A DNA stretch of 64,000 bases, taken from positions 2,976,001 through 3,040,000 of the forward strand of contig CBDHHN010000004.1 of assembly GCA_965263455.1 (NCBI GenBank), given 5' to 3'. This document shows, piece after piece, positions 8,100 through 16,676 of this stretch. The notes under the pieces were generated by a model. That model did not search any database and was not told the DNA's origin. It worked only from the letters and a program-made list of their open reading frames with translations. Every line of letters starts with the position of its first letter. Position 1 is the first letter of the stretch. The position numbers and the translations under genes were made by a program. The stretch comes from CADEDH01 sp965263455 (lineage in GTDB: Bacteria > Actinomycetota > Acidimicrobiia > Acidimicrobiales > SZUA-35).

Positions 8100-8921
8100 A
8101 TGCAACGCTGGCAGACTGTAGCGGTGGACGAGGAGCTTCTGGATGGTGGCGTGGCGAACATGGGCGGCGTGGTGCGTTCGGGCGCTCATGTTCTCAGACC
8201 CGCCAACCCGTACTCGCGGAGCATTCATCATTTCTTGTTCGCTCTTGAGCGAGTCGGGTTCGACGGTGCGCCCGTGCCTGCCGGGTTCGATCCCGAGGGG
8301 CGAGAGCGAGTGACCTTCATCGACGGTTCCGTTCCGGTGCCGCCCTACCCGGACTGGGCCCAGGTGGACTCGGCCCTCACGTCGATCGCTGACCTCATGC
8401 GACGCTTCCACCAGGCATCGGAAGGCTTTGACCCATCGGGCCTGGAGTGGAGCACCGAACTGGCTGACCCGAAGGGCGGAGCGATCGTCTGCCACAACGA
8501 CGTATGCCTCGAGAACGTCGTCTTTCGAGACGGCAAGGCGGTCGCGTTGATCGACTTCGACTTTGCCGCCCCGGGTCGTCCGTTATTCGACCTTGCTGGC
8601 TTCGCCCGGATGTGTGTTCCGATCGACGACGACATCAACGCTTCCCGACTTGGGTGGCACGATGTCGACCGAGGAGCGCGTTTGCGGCTAGTCGCCGACA
8701 GCTATGGGCTAGGAGCAGCCGGGCGGGCCGAGCTGCTCCGCCTGTTGGATCGATCTATCCAAGTTGGCGGCGAGTTCGTTCGCCGACGTGCAGAGGCCGG
8801 AGATCTGGGGTTCGTCAAGATGTGGGCTGACATGGGCGGTCAAGAGCGGTTCGATCGCCGGCGAGACTGGTGGGCTGACCATCGACAACACATCGAGTCG
8901 ACCGTCCTCAGCACCCGATAA
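8100..8921 (+). CDS. APH-fold phosphotransferase family protein
   Basis: From ATG 8100 the product has 273 residues of the aminoglycoside-phosphotransferase/choline-kinase fold. The catalytic loop is HNDVCLEN (His132, Asp134, Asn139), followed by ALIDFDFAAPGRPLFDLA, which holds the metal-binding Asp and the typical DxxG-less actinobacterial form. The N-terminal part GGVVRSGAHVLRPAN and FEGPVP-like segment VGFDGAPVPAGFDPEGRE match this family's small lobe. Substrate cannot be told; many members are not antibiotic-resistance enzymes. The frame is open further upstream across the tRNA scar, which is not coding. GTG 8124 or ATG 8160 are alternative starts. It is not clearly in an operon. Confidence 0.8.
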   Translation: MQRWQTVAVDEELLDGGVANMGGVVRSGAHVLRPANPYSRSIHHFLFALERVGFDGAPVPAGFDPEGRERVTFIDGSVPVPPYPDWAQVDSALTSIADLMRRFHQASEGFDPSGLEWSTELADPKGGAIVCHNDVCLENVVFRDGKAVALIDFDFAAPGRPLFDLAGFARMCVPIDDDINASRLGWHDVDRGARLRLVADSYGLGAAGRAELLRLLDRSIQVGGEFVRRRAEAGDLGFVKMWADMGGQERFDRRRDWWADHRQHIESTVLSTR

Positions 8922-8955
8922 CGGCCGGCGCTCGGCGCTCGAACACCCGTCCTAG

Positions 8956-9069
8956 TTCCGGCGTGTTGCGTGCCCCCGATGACCGGAAACGCTCACCACC
9001 GGCCACGGTCCGTGAGGCCAACCACAGGCTGTCGATCGAGTGGCGTTTCTCTGCACGCTCGTCGTGCCG
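8956..9069 (+). repeat. Dispersed non-coding repeat, copy B2
   Basis: Partner of 5983-6096. The first bases (CTAGTTCCGGCGT at 8952-8964) are also found at 7626-7638 in front of repeat A1, which links the two repeat families. There is no coding potential. Confidence 0.5.
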
Positions 9070-9232
9070 CAGTGGTGCGGTCGGTCTGGGTCCGAGCCGG
9101 ACGTTATCGAGCGGGGTCGGTTCGATGGGCCGGTGCTGGGTTTCCCGATCGAGATTGCCGGATCCCGAGCGGGCCGATGTGTCCATGTTGGACGTTGTTG
9201 CGAGCGGTCGACGAACGTGCGTCGCAGGAGGA

Positions 9233-9265
9233 GGTTGACTCTGACGCGGTGTCAACCCGTACCGT
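9233..9265 (+). promoter_or_regulatory. MerR-type operator and long-spacer promoter
   Basis: A perfect 7-bp inverted repeat GGTTGAC-N11-GTCAACC (9233-9257) overlaps a -35 box TTGACT (9235-9240). A -10 box TACCGT (9260-9265) lies 19 bases further on. The 19-base spacer with a palindrome inside is the hallmark of MerR-controlled promoters. Only 7 bases separate the -10 from ATG 9273, so the transcript would be leaderless. Autoregulation by the encoded MerR protein is inferred. Confidence 0.75.
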
Positions 9266-9272
9266 CGCAAGC

Positions 9273-10112
9273 ATGTACTCGATCGGTGATCTGTCGCAGC
9301 TCGGCGGTGTCACGCCTCGCATGCTGCGGCACTACCACGAGCTCGGCATTCTGGTCCCCGCCGAGGTCGACGACGCCACCGGCTACCGCCGCTATGACGA
9401 GTCCCAACTTGCCGACCTGCTGCAGGTGTTGGCCTTGAAGGGCCTCGGATTCGCCCTGACCGACGTCAAGCGCGTTGTCGACGGCGGCGTGAGTCCGTCC
9501 GAGCTGCGCGGAATGCTCCTGTTGCGCCGCACCGAGTTGGAGTCCGAACTCGACGAGGCGATCGCCCGGCTCAAGCGCGTCGAAGCCCACATCAACCGAC
9601 TGGAGAATCAGATGAACGAACAACCCGCTCCGAACGTCACCGTCACCACGAAGCGACTCCCGGCGGTCCACCTGGCCGTGGCGTCGGCGATCAGCCCCAG
9701 CTTCGCGTCGGCCGATATCGGCCCAGTGGTCCAGCCCCTCTACCCGCAGCTGTTCGAGGCGCTCAACGCCGCGGGAGTCGACATCGCCGGACCCTCGATC
9801 GCCTACTACGACGACACCGCCGACGGCGGGATCGCCGTCCACGCCGGATTCCCGATCGACGAGTCCGTCACCCAGGTACCGGGCCTCGAGGTCGTCGACC
9901 TCCCCGAAGTCGAACTCGCCGCCACCGCAATACATCACGGCGACATGGCGACGGTCGATATCGACACCGTCGCTGCGATCTTCGACTGGATACGAACCAA
10001 CGGCTTCCGCACCACCGGATACTCCCGAGAGCACTACCTCGACTGCCCGGCCGACGTCGCACAGTGGCAGACCGAGCTGCAGTTCCCGGTTGAACCAGAC
10101 CCCGCATCCTGA
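9273..10112 (+). CDS. MerR family regulator with GyrI-like effector-binding domain
   Basis: The 279-residue protein starts with the MerR winged helix (YSIGDLSQLGGVTPRMLRHY). GYRRYDESQLADLLQVLALK and a dimerisation helix (about residues 75-115, ELDEAIARLKRVEAHINRLE) follow. Residues 125 to the end form a GyrI/AraC-type effector-binding domain (VTVTTKRLPAVHLAV, then YYD and AVHAGFPI strands, ending in REHYLDCP). Such BmrR/TipA-like regulators sense small hydrophobic or cationic compounds and activate efflux or detoxification genes. The start is fixed by the leaderless promoter at 9233-9265. The nearest possible target outside itself is the exporter operon at 10756-14350, but that is read from the other strand. 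Confidence 0.9.
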   Translation: MYSIGDLSQLGGVTPRMLRHYHELGILVPAEVDDATGYRRYDESQLADLLQVLALKGLGFALTDVKRVVDGGVSPSELRGMLLLRRTELESELDEAIARLKRVEAHINRLENQMNEQPAPNVTVTTKRLPAVHLAVASAISPSFASADIGPVVQPLYPQLFEALNAAGVDIAGPSIAYYDDTADGGIAVHAGFPIDESVTQVPGLEVVDLPEVELAATAIHHGDMATVDIDTVAAIFDWIRTNGFRTTGYSREHYLDCPADVAQWQTELQFPVEPDPAS

Positions 10113-10755
10113 GTCGCTCGTATCGACTCGGATGACACCAACGGCCGCTCGATAACACCGCACCGAAATGGCGACGTCGAGCACTCGGGTCCCGGCGTTG
10201 TCGGATGGCACGAACGCCCGAGAACGCGACCGCACACGGTGAACCGCTGGTTTCGGTGAGTAGCGCCACCGTCAGTGGCATCGTCTGCCCCGGGCCGGTC
10301 GTACCCGAGTGCGGAGTAGGTGCCGAACCAGGACGGATCGCGATCACAGGCGCATGTGCTGCTACCGGGGCGACCTCTCAGGAGCCATCGAGTATGAGGA
10401 GCGGCCCAAAGGTAACGGCCGGAAGCGTGGTGACCGCAGCGACAAGACCCACGAGCACACGACGCACCTCACCATGTTGGCATCGCTCGAGACCCCAGAT
10501 CCGATGCCCCAGGTTGCATGGACTGTCCGGGAATCCCTATGGGGTGGAGAGGCCTGCACCGCTGCGGAGAAAGCTAGAGGGGCCCCTTAGCAGGACCCTA
10601 CGCACCTGCACGTCGGTGCATCTCGGGCGCCCTGGTTGTCGCTGACCGAGTGACCGAGCGAAGTGAGGAGGGTGGGCGGGGGATGCTGAGGGCGTTCAGT
10701 GCGTTGCGCCAGGTCAACTGTTGGTCGCCTCGACGGCCTGGCGCCCTGCCGCTGG
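10113..10755. other. Intergenic region with repeat A2
   Basis: About 640 bases between the convergent merR and exporter genes. It contains repeat A2 (10524-10625). The open frames here have no family resemblance and poor codon use. No clear terminator hairpin with a U-tract was seen. Confidence 0.55.
10524..10625 (+). repeat. Dispersed repeat, copy A2
   Basis: This is the second copy of the 7655-7753 repeat. Both begin TGTCCGG.AATCCC, share GGCCTGC.CCGCTGCG, and end with the near-identical segment ACCCTACGCACCTGCACGTC plus GGTGCATCTCG. The two copies are in direct orientation and flank the phosphotransferase-merR segment. Confidence 0.65.
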
Positions 10756-12015
10756 CTAGTTGCTGCTGCGAAGGGCGGCTATCGGCTCGGTGTTGGCGGC
10801 CTTCCAAGCCGGATAGGTGCCGGCCAGGAGGCCGACGGTGGCACCGACCAGGGGGGCCGCAAAGGGAAGCCACGGGCTCAGGACCGGGGTCCACTGCCGT
10901 GTGGCAGAGACGGCGACCACGGCAACGACGCCCAGGCTGGCGCCGAGAACACCGGCGAGGGCTCCGAGGGCGACCGACTCGGTGAGGAACTGGGCCGCGA
11001 TGTGGGTGCGTCGGGCCCCCAACGCCCGGCGCAGGCCGATCTCGCCGGTGCGCTCGAGGACGGAAATCAGCGTCACGTTGGCGATGCCGATGCCACCGAC
11101 AAGAAGTGACAGGCCGCCGAGCGACGCCAGCAATGTGTTGATGTCGCTCTCGACTCCGGCGCGCACGCGGGCGGCTGAAGGCGGCGTGCTGGCGCGGAGT
11201 AGCTCGGGGCTGTCCGGGGCCAAGGCCACGGGCGCTTGAACCGCTATCAGTTCGGCTGCGCCGAGCTCGACCTCGATCCGGACCTCCTCCGGCTCCCGGA
11301 GACCGAGCCGATCACGGGCCACGCTCTCAGGGATGATGATGGCGCTGAGGAGGCCGGGCTGGCGCCCGGTCTCGGCCAGAATGCCGATGACTGCGAGCGG
11401 CTCGTCGCCGATGAAGATCGTCGGGCTGTTGTTGACTCGGGTGACGTTCAGTCGTTGAGCGACCACTGGGCCGAGCACCGCCACCGGGTCGCCCCGGTCC
11501 TGGTGACCGTCGTCGTAGAAGCGGCCGGTGAGCAGTTCGGCTCGCACTGCTGAGAACAAGCCGGGACTAGCGGCGATGACGGGGATCTGGAACTGCGTTT
11601 GACCGAGTGGGTCGACCACGGGAACCGACCGGGCCAGGCGGTCGCCCACTGGCACCGAGGAGGATGTGCCGGCGGCGGCGACACCGTTGAGGCGCATGAG
11701 GCGGTCCTCGGCATCCCATGGAATCGCGGGAAGACCCGGCGACTGGTTCGCCCCGATGCCATCCTCGCTCCTGGGCTCGATTCTGACTTCGGTGGCGGTC
11801 AGCTCGTCGAAGCGACCGACGATCTGACCGCCGGCCGTCTGGGCCAGGCCCAGCGTGGCGACAAGGGCCGCAACCCCCAGGATCGTTCCGAGTGCCGTGA
11901 GCAGGGTTCGGCCCGGGCGTGCTGTCAGCGCAAGACTGACTTCCCGAGCCAGATCGACCGTCGAGAGGGTCGACCGTGGCGCGTGCGCTGGTCCTCCTGG
12001 CGGCGTCGGTGTCAT
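10756..12015 (-). CDS. MacB/FtsX-like ABC transporter permease
   Basis: The 419-residue membrane protein has one N-terminal membrane helix (about residues 35-58, TLLTALGTILGVAALVATLG). A large extracytoplasmic MacB core domain follows (about 60-280). Three C-terminal helices with the FtsX signature come last (GGIGIANVTLISVLERTGEIGLRRALGARR). It would form the membrane part of a type VII ABC mechanotransmission exporter. Its start overlaps the ATPase stop by 4 bases, so it is the last gene of a three-gene operon (adaptor, ATPase, permease). The substrate is unknown; toxins, peptides or lipids are usual for the family. Confidence 0.9.
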   Translation of the reverse strand: MTPTPPGGPAHAPRSTLSTVDLAREVSLALTARPGRTLLTALGTILGVAALVATLGLAQTAGGQIVGRFDELTATEVRIEPRSEDGIGANQSPGLPAIPWDAEDRLMRLNGVAAAGTSSSVPVGDRLARSVPVVDPLGQTQFQIPVIAASPGLFSAVRAELLTGRFYDDGHQDRGDPVAVLGPVVAQRLNVTRVNNSPTIFIGDEPLAVIGILAETGRQPGLLSAIIIPESVARDRLGLREPEEVRIEVELGAAELIAVQAPVALAPDSPELLRASTPPSAARVRAGVESDINTLLASLGGLSLLVGGIGIANVTLISVLERTGEIGLRRALGARRTHIAAQFLTESVALGALAGVLGASLGVVAVVAVSATRQWTPVLSPWLPFAAPLVGATVGLLAGTYPAWKAANTEPIAALRSSN

Positions 12016-12698
12016 CCGGTGCGGTCCACAACCGGATCGAGCCTGCCGTCCCGAATGCGGACGGTCCGGTCGGCGCGCTCCGCCACCGAGTGGTCGTGGG
12101 TGATGACGATGATGGTCAACCCACCTGCGTGAAGATCGCCGAGCAGCTCCATGAGCTGTTGGCCCGTGGCGGTGTCGAGGTTGCCCGTCGGCTCGTCGGC
12201 CAGCAGCAGGGTGGGCTGTGACATCAACGCTCGTGCGATGGCTACTCGCTGTCGTTCGCCTCCGGACAACGTAGACGGAGAGCCGGCGAGTCGATGACCG
12301 AGTCCGACGGTCTCCAGCGCCGCAATGGCGCGCCGGCGACGATTGGCGCGGCCGGCCGGCCTGTAGAGGTCGGCCAGCATCACGTTCTCGACGTTGGATC
12401 GGTGGCCAAGGAGGTGGAAGGCTTGGAACACGAAGCCGATGTTGGCTGCGCGCAAGCCCGCGCGTTGGGGCTCTGACAGGGCGCCGGTGTCGATCCCGTC
12501 GAGCTCGTAGCGACCTGATGACGGCCTGTCGAGCAGGCCCAGTAGGTGGAGAAGCGTTGACTTCCCCGAACCGGAAGGCCCGACCAGCGCGAGGTACTCA
12601 CCCCGATCGACGGTCAGATCGACCTGCCTCAGTGCGTCAACAGCCGGCGGCCCGGGGAACGTTCGGTGCAGCCGCTCGAGCCGCACCATGGGCGTCAC
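12012..12698 (-). CDS. MacB/LolD-type ABC transporter ATP-binding protein
   Basis: The 228-residue ATPase has Walker A GPSGSGKST (residues 40-48), a Q-loop in GFVFQAFHLL, signature LSGGERQRVAIARAL, Walker B LLLADEPTGNLD and the H-loop in VITHDHSVAERAD. The LLGLLDRPSSG segment after Walker A is typical of the MacB/LolD branch. It overlaps both neighbours by 4 bases (ATGA junctions), implying translational coupling. It energises the permease encoded downstream. Confidence 0.95.
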   Translation of the reverse strand: MTPMVRLERLHRTFPGPPAVDALRQVDLTVDRGEYLALVGPSGSGKSTLLHLLGLLDRPSSGRYELDGIDTGALSEPQRAGLRAANIGFVFQAFHLLGHRSNVENVMLADLYRPAGRANRRRRAIAALETVGLGHRLAGSPSTLSGGERQRVAIARALMSQPTLLLADEPTGNLDTATGQQLMELLGDLHAGGLTIIVITHDHSVAERADRTVRIRDGRLDPVVDRTG

Positions 12699-14350
12699 GG
12701 ATCGTCCTCGTTGATGGCGTCGATACCGGGCAGGACAAGATCGCGGCCAACGACGACCCGGTCTCCCTCGGCCAGGCGGGCGCCAAGGGAGGTGACCTCA
12801 ACAAGGCCCTCAGCCCTGAGGCCGGCGACCACATCGACGAACTCGGTCTGCCCCGGAGCTCGTTCGAGCTCCAGCCGTGTGGTCCCGTCGGCACCGGAGG
12901 ACAGTGCGGCCAGAGGGACGGCCAGGACGTCTCCCCCACTCGACGTGATGGGAATCGTGACTCGGAGGTTGAGCCCGATGGCCGCGTCGGGAACGACGCC
13001 GGTCGGTTCGAGGTCGACGGCGTAGCGATCTGACGACAGCTCCGGCCCTCCTGGGCTCTCGGCTATGAAGGCGATCCTCGCCGGAACGGCGATACCGAGC
13101 CGGTCGTCCTCCAGCATCGCCTCATCGCCGACGGCTATCAGCTGACGGTCGGCGGTTGAGATCGCCGATTCGATCACCGTGCCGGCGCCGGCAATCGTCA
13201 TGACCGGTCCAGCAGGATCCTCGCCCACGTCGGCGAAGACCTGGGCCACCTCGCGGGGGAGCGAGGGAAAGAACACCACCTCGGTTTGCGGAACCCAGAC
13301 CCCAACGGTGGCTCGGGTGGCGGTCAGGTCAGCGCGGGTCTGGCGGAGGTCGCGTTCGGCGTCAGCCACCGCTGCCTGCAGATCGGAGAGGTCCGGAGGG
13401 TCGAGACGCTCGGCGCGAGCGTCGATGGCCTCAGCAAGCGACAACTCCGCTGCCTCGAGGGCGAGTTGCTGCTCGGTCGCGACCAGGGTCGCGGCGTCCT
13501 GCGCCAGTGTGAGGGCCGCTTCAGCCTCGGAGCGGGCGTCGGGGTCAACTCCCCCGCTGGGACCTGAGGCGTTGGCGGCAACGAGGGCTGCTTCGGCGTC
13601 TGCCACTGCCGATTCCGCCTCGGCGTTGGCTGCGTCGGCCGCGCTCCTGGCGATGGCCAGATCCAGCTCTGCCTGTGCAACTGCGAGGTCTAGACGACGC
13701 CGCTCGGTGGCGGGCACAGGGGCGCTGACGGTCTCCAAGGCCCCTTGGGCCGCGTCGAGGGCGTCCTCGGCGGCCGCAACGGCCGACTGGGCGATGTCGA
13801 GGTTGGCAACGTCCCCCGGGTCCGGCTCGGGCGCGGCATAGCCGCGGTCCTGGTAGAGGAGCTCAACGGCGGCGGCCGTGTCGGCCGTGAATGTATCGTC
13901 GACGGCTCCGGGGCTGTAGCCCAGGCGGACCAGAGCGGCTTCGAGTTGTGACACCTCTGGCCCCTGCAAACCGGGGATCAGGTTGCGGAAGGCAGGCAGC
14001 CTGCCTCGAAGGGCGATGACCGGTCGACCGGCAATCTCCGCCAGTACGTCGCCCTCTTGGATGCTGTCGCCCGGGCCTTTGGGCAGCCTCGTTACGACTC
14101 CTGAGCCCGTGGTCGATAGGGCGACCAGGCTGGTCTCACCCTTGGGTGTGACCGTGCCTCGAATGACGACGTTCTGAGAGAGCGTTCGCAGTTCAATGGG
14201 GACAGCTATGAGCGACGGCTCGGGCGGAGATGTCGCCGCCGCCACCTCGGCCGGCGACTTGATCCGCTGGCCCGCCAACCAACCGGCCGTCGCAGCTGCG
14301 ATGGCCACTGCCGCCACCAGTCCGAGCAGCATCCGCCGATCTGCGTCCAT
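12695..14350 (-). CDS. MacA-like adaptor with peptidoglycan-binding domain
   Basis: The 551-residue protein starts with a membrane anchor (residues 8-27, LGLVAAVAIAAATAGWLAGQ). A lipoyl/barrel-sandwich half (VIRGTVTPKG) and a peptidoglycan-binding-1 domain follow at about 120-165 (QLEAALVRLGYSPGAVDDTF). Next is a long Ala/Glu-rich coiled-coil hairpin (about 190-345). The beta-barrel part has VGDEAMLEDDRLGIAVPARI, and a membrane-proximal end follows. It is first in the operon and overlaps the ATPase gene. In Gram-positive bacteria such adaptors cannot dock to an outer-membrane TolC; the wall-binding domain may instead tether the exporter to the cell wall. ATG 14350 has no strong Shine-Dalgarno sequence. 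Confidence 0.88.
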   Translation of the reverse strand: MDADRRMLLGLVAAVAIAAATAGWLAGQRIKSPAEVAAATSPPEPSLIAVPIELRTLSQNVVIRGTVTPKGETSLVALSTTGSGVVTRLPKGPGDSIQEGDVLAEIAGRPVIALRGRLPAFRNLIPGLQGPEVSQLEAALVRLGYSPGAVDDTFTADTAAAVELLYQDRGYAAPEPDPGDVANLDIAQSAVAAAEDALDAAQGALETVSAPVPATERRRLDLAVAQAELDLAIARSAADAANAEAESAVADAEAALVAANASGPSGGVDPDARSEAEAALTLAQDAATLVATEQQLALEAAELSLAEAIDARAERLDPPDLSDLQAAVADAERDLRQTRADLTATRATVGVWVPQTEVVFFPSLPREVAQVFADVGEDPAGPVMTIAGAGTVIESAISTADRQLIAVGDEAMLEDDRLGIAVPARIAFIAESPGGPELSSDRYAVDLEPTGVVPDAAIGLNLRVTIPITSSGGDVLAVPLAALSSGADGTTRLELERAPGQTEFVDVVAGLRAEGLVEVTSLGARLAEGDRVVVGRDLVLPGIDAINEDDP

Positions 14351-14690
14351 CTTGTACCACCGCTGTCGATCTCTCGGGCGCCCAGCATGCTCCCTGGCAC
14401 ATCACCGTCGGTGTGCCTTGGCAACTCTATAGGTCGGTGCCGTCGAGGTGCGGTAGGGCCAAGCCGGCCCTCGAGTGACACCTCGAAAGGGCGGATGTCG
14501 CCCTGCCTGGTCACGTTCCACGCCTTCGGCTACATCGGACGACCTGAGCGAACCGATTGGTACGGAAGGCTCGCACCACATCTCCGTGCTTTGTTAGAAA
14601 TAGCCTCGTGATCTCCGGCGGAGATTGATCCTGTTCAGATCTCTCTCAGTTGACTACATTCACACGTAGTCGGCGTGGGGAATCGATACG
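14351..14690. other. Divergent intergenic region
   Basis: This 340-base region separates the divergent exporter operon and lipoprotein gene, so it should hold promoters for both. A TTGACT (14650-14655) and an imperfect repeat CTAC-N8-GTAG (14655-14670) lie shortly before ATG 14691. No matching -10 box at normal distance was found, and no gene is evident. Confidence 0.45.
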
Positions 14691-15788
14691 ATGCAACAAG
14701 TTTCGACGGGCTCAATGGCTCTCGCGCCGAGATGGTTCGGCCGCTGGGCTGCGGGAGTGGTCGGGATCTTGGGCATGGGCTTGGTCGTCGCTTGCGGTGA
14801 GGCCGGTCCGCAGTCGCTGGGGTCCGATCGTCCCAACGGCCCTGCCGCGACCTCTGTTCCGCTCGAGGCGGTGTCTGCATCCGGGGCGCCCGCTGATGAG
14901 TCTGACTCCACGCCGGGGCTCGTCTTGGAGGGCGAGAAACGTACCGAGGTCTTCGACCTTCTCGGCTGGAGCCGGCCGGACGATGAGGCCCTCCGGCGTC
15001 GACTGGGATCGGAGATCGCTCTCGCCGCCGCCCGCGAAGATGTGCTGGTGGCCTGCATGGCTGCCGAGGGCTTTGACTACTTCCCCCTGCCTCAGGGAAA
15101 GCGATTCGGCTTGACCGAGGATCCGGACGCTCCGCGCGGCTCCAAGGTCTTCACCGAGCGGTACGGGTTTGGCGTCTCGACCCTCGCCTTCCCGCTCGAC
15201 ATGGTTGGTCCGGACGCGCTCGGCTTCGATCCAGCCTGGATCGAACTCGAGGTTCCCAGCTTCGATGAGAATCCGAACGCGAGCTATCTGGCCGATCTTG
15301 ATGAGGCGGGCAGAGTCGCGTACGGCCAAGCGCTTGGTGGCGGCGATGGGGGAGGCGGATGCCGGGCCGAGGCGCTCGCCCGCGTGCCTGAACCGAGTGT
15401 CACTCGCATCGAGCTCGCCGAACAACTCGATGAACTCGATGAGCGGGTGGCGGCGGACGGCGGATTTATTCTCCTTGCCGGTGAGGTCGACCAATGCATG
15501 CAGGTCGATGGGTTCACGTTCACCGGCTACGGCGACATGGAGGGTGAGATCAGGCGTCGACTGGTTGCGGCCGATCTCGCTTCGGACGGCTCCCGCCCGC
15601 CGGTCGATCTTGAACTCGACCAGATCAAAGAACGGCTCCTACCGGTACAAGAGTTCGAACTTGGCCTGGCAGCCGAGTTCGAACGATGTTCCGGCGGGTT
15701 CACCCGGTGGCATGACCAGGTCGACGAAATCGCTGAGTCTTACCGGGCCGACTTTCTCAGCGATCACTCAGAGAGGCTCGGGCTCTGA
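14691..15788 (+). CDS. Putative lipoprotein of unknown function
   Basis: The 365-residue protein has a basic N-terminus, a hydrophobic signal and the lipobox LVVAC at about residues 31-35. A Ser/Pro-rich linker follows, then a mostly acidic helical domain. The mature part has pairs of Cys (VACMAAEGFDYFP, GGGCRAEAL, DQCMQVDGF, FERCSGGF), which suggests two disulfides outside the cell. The M-x-A-x-G-(F/Y) pattern after the first Cys is common in uncharacterised actinobacterial lipoproteins. No catalytic motif is recognised. The next gene also encodes an exported protein. Confidence 0.75.
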   Translation: MQQVSTGSMALAPRWFGRWAAGVVGILGMGLVVACGEAGPQSLGSDRPNGPAATSVPLEAVSASGAPADESDSTPGLVLEGEKRTEVFDLLGWSRPDDEALRRRLGSEIALAAAREDVLVACMAAEGFDYFPLPQGKRFGLTEDPDAPRGSKVFTERYGFGVSTLAFPLDMVGPDALGFDPAWIELEVPSFDENPNASYLADLDEAGRVAYGQALGGGDGGGGCRAEALARVPEPSVTRIELAEQLDELDERVAADGGFILLAGEVDQCMQVDGFTFTGYGDMEGEIRRRLVAADLASDGSRPPVDLELDQIKERLLPVQEFELGLAAEFERCSGGFTRWHDQVDEIAESYRADFLSDHSERLGL

Positions 15789-15853
15789 CCCGAGGTCCCA
15801 TTGAGTCGACCGCGAATGAACGTTCAAGCCAAGTCACTGAAAATGGAGGAAAG

Positions 15854-16201
15854 ATGAGAAAGGCACTAGTAGGAGCCGTGCTCGCCCTGGCCCTCGGATT
15901 CACCGTAGGACCCGCCGCCGCGCACGTCCATGACGGCTACGTCAACGACGGTGACGAGGGATCGTTCGTCCGCGGACCACATTCCAGGCACTTCTATGTC
16001 ACGAGCGTTCAGGACACCCAGACTGACGGCCACTGCGTCTACTGGTGGGCTCGGGTCGACGGGGTGGTGAACACCAATGACTATTCGTGCGGTGGATTCG
16101 ATTTCTCTGAGTACGAGGTGGTGACCATCACTCGGATCGAGACCCAGCGGTGTATCACGGGCCACTGGGACTGCGACGGCTACGCGCTGGTGTTCATCTG
16201 A
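15854..16201 (+). CDS. Small secreted protein of unknown function
   Basis: The 115-residue product begins with a clear cleavable signal peptide (MRKALVGAVLALALGFTVG, cleavage near AAA-HVH). A strong Shine-Dalgarno sequence (GGAGGA) precedes the ATG. The mature part of about 90 residues is rich in aromatic and acidic residues and has four Cys (HCVYWWARV, YSCGGFDF, QRCITGHWDCDG), which fits a small disulfide-stabilised beta-sheet protein. I do not recognise the family. It follows the lipoprotein gene by 65 bases and may be co-transcribed. Confidence 0.75.
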   Translation: MRKALVGAVLALALGFTVGPAAAHVHDGYVNDGDEGSFVRGPHSRHFYVTSVQDTQTDGHCVYWWARVDGVVNTNDYSCGGFDFSEYEVVTITRIETQRCITGHWDCDGYALVFI

Positions 16202-16262
16202 GCGGCTTGGGCGACGGTGTCGATATCGCCCATGCAGTGTCGGCTGGCGTCGCCACCCGGCG

Positions 16263-16520
16263 GTGCCCGCCATCCGCAGCGCCTACGAGGGGACGCTGAT
16301 CCTCAACGGCGGCTACGACGCTGAGCGGGCTCAGGCCACTCTGGCCGCCGGTGAGGCCGAGGCCGTCGCCTTCGCCGCTCCCTTCATCGCCAACCCCGAC
16401 CTGGTCACCCGCTGGCGCGACGGCCTCCCGCTGGCCGAACCCGATCCCGCCACCTTCTATACCCCCGGCCCGCAGGGCTACAGCGACTACCCGAGGTACA
16501 CGGCGACGGCCGCCGCCTAG
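16263..16520 (+). pseudogene. C-terminal remnant of an Old Yellow Enzyme-type oxidoreductase
   Basis: The last 85 codons match the end of the OYE/alkene reductase barrel: LILNGGYDAERAQATLAAGE (usually aGGyd...A...l..G), then IANPDLVTRWRDGLPL, and a TFYTPGPQGYSDYP tail. In intact enzymes about 270 residues precede this, including the FMN site. Here similarity stops at about 16263 and the upstream frame reads as unrelated sequence. The FMN-binding GR in vaFGRpfiaNPDL is also changed to AAPFIANPDL. I regard it as a decayed fragment with no function. Confidence 0.7.
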
Positions 16521-16556
16521 CACCCGGCTAGCCGGCGTCGCACCTGTCGACAACGG

Positions 16557-16629
16557 ATCGGGGGCGCCACGGCCGGGTGCCCCCGATTCCGGTCCCGCCA
16601 TCGCGGCCGGGCGCGATAGCGGAATCGGG
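16557..16629. terminator. Overlapping hairpins between convergent genes
   Basis: A 12-bp stem pairs 16557-16568 (ATCGGGGGCGCC) with 16576-16587. An alternative 10-bp stem pairs 16582-16591 with 16620-16629 (CGGAATCGGG). They share the CCCGAT segment and so exclude each other. The position between the OYE remnant and the convergent CobW gene suggests a bidirectional terminator. No long U-tract follows. Confidence 0.5.
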
Positions 16630-16676
16630 AGGCGGTGGGCTCGGCCACGGCCGGGCCCCGGGCTCAGGCCCTGGGC

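Larger units (their letters stand above)
8922..9272. other. Intergenic region with repeat B2 and merR promoter
   Basis: The first part contains repeat B2 (8956-9069). The last 40 bases contain the MerR-type operator/promoter. Between them I see nothing recognisable. Confidence 0.6.

Noticed and set aside
10205..10645. Several overlapping open frames in the merR-exporter gap
   Set aside because: No frame has consistent codon use, a start site or family motifs, and one overlaps repeat A2.
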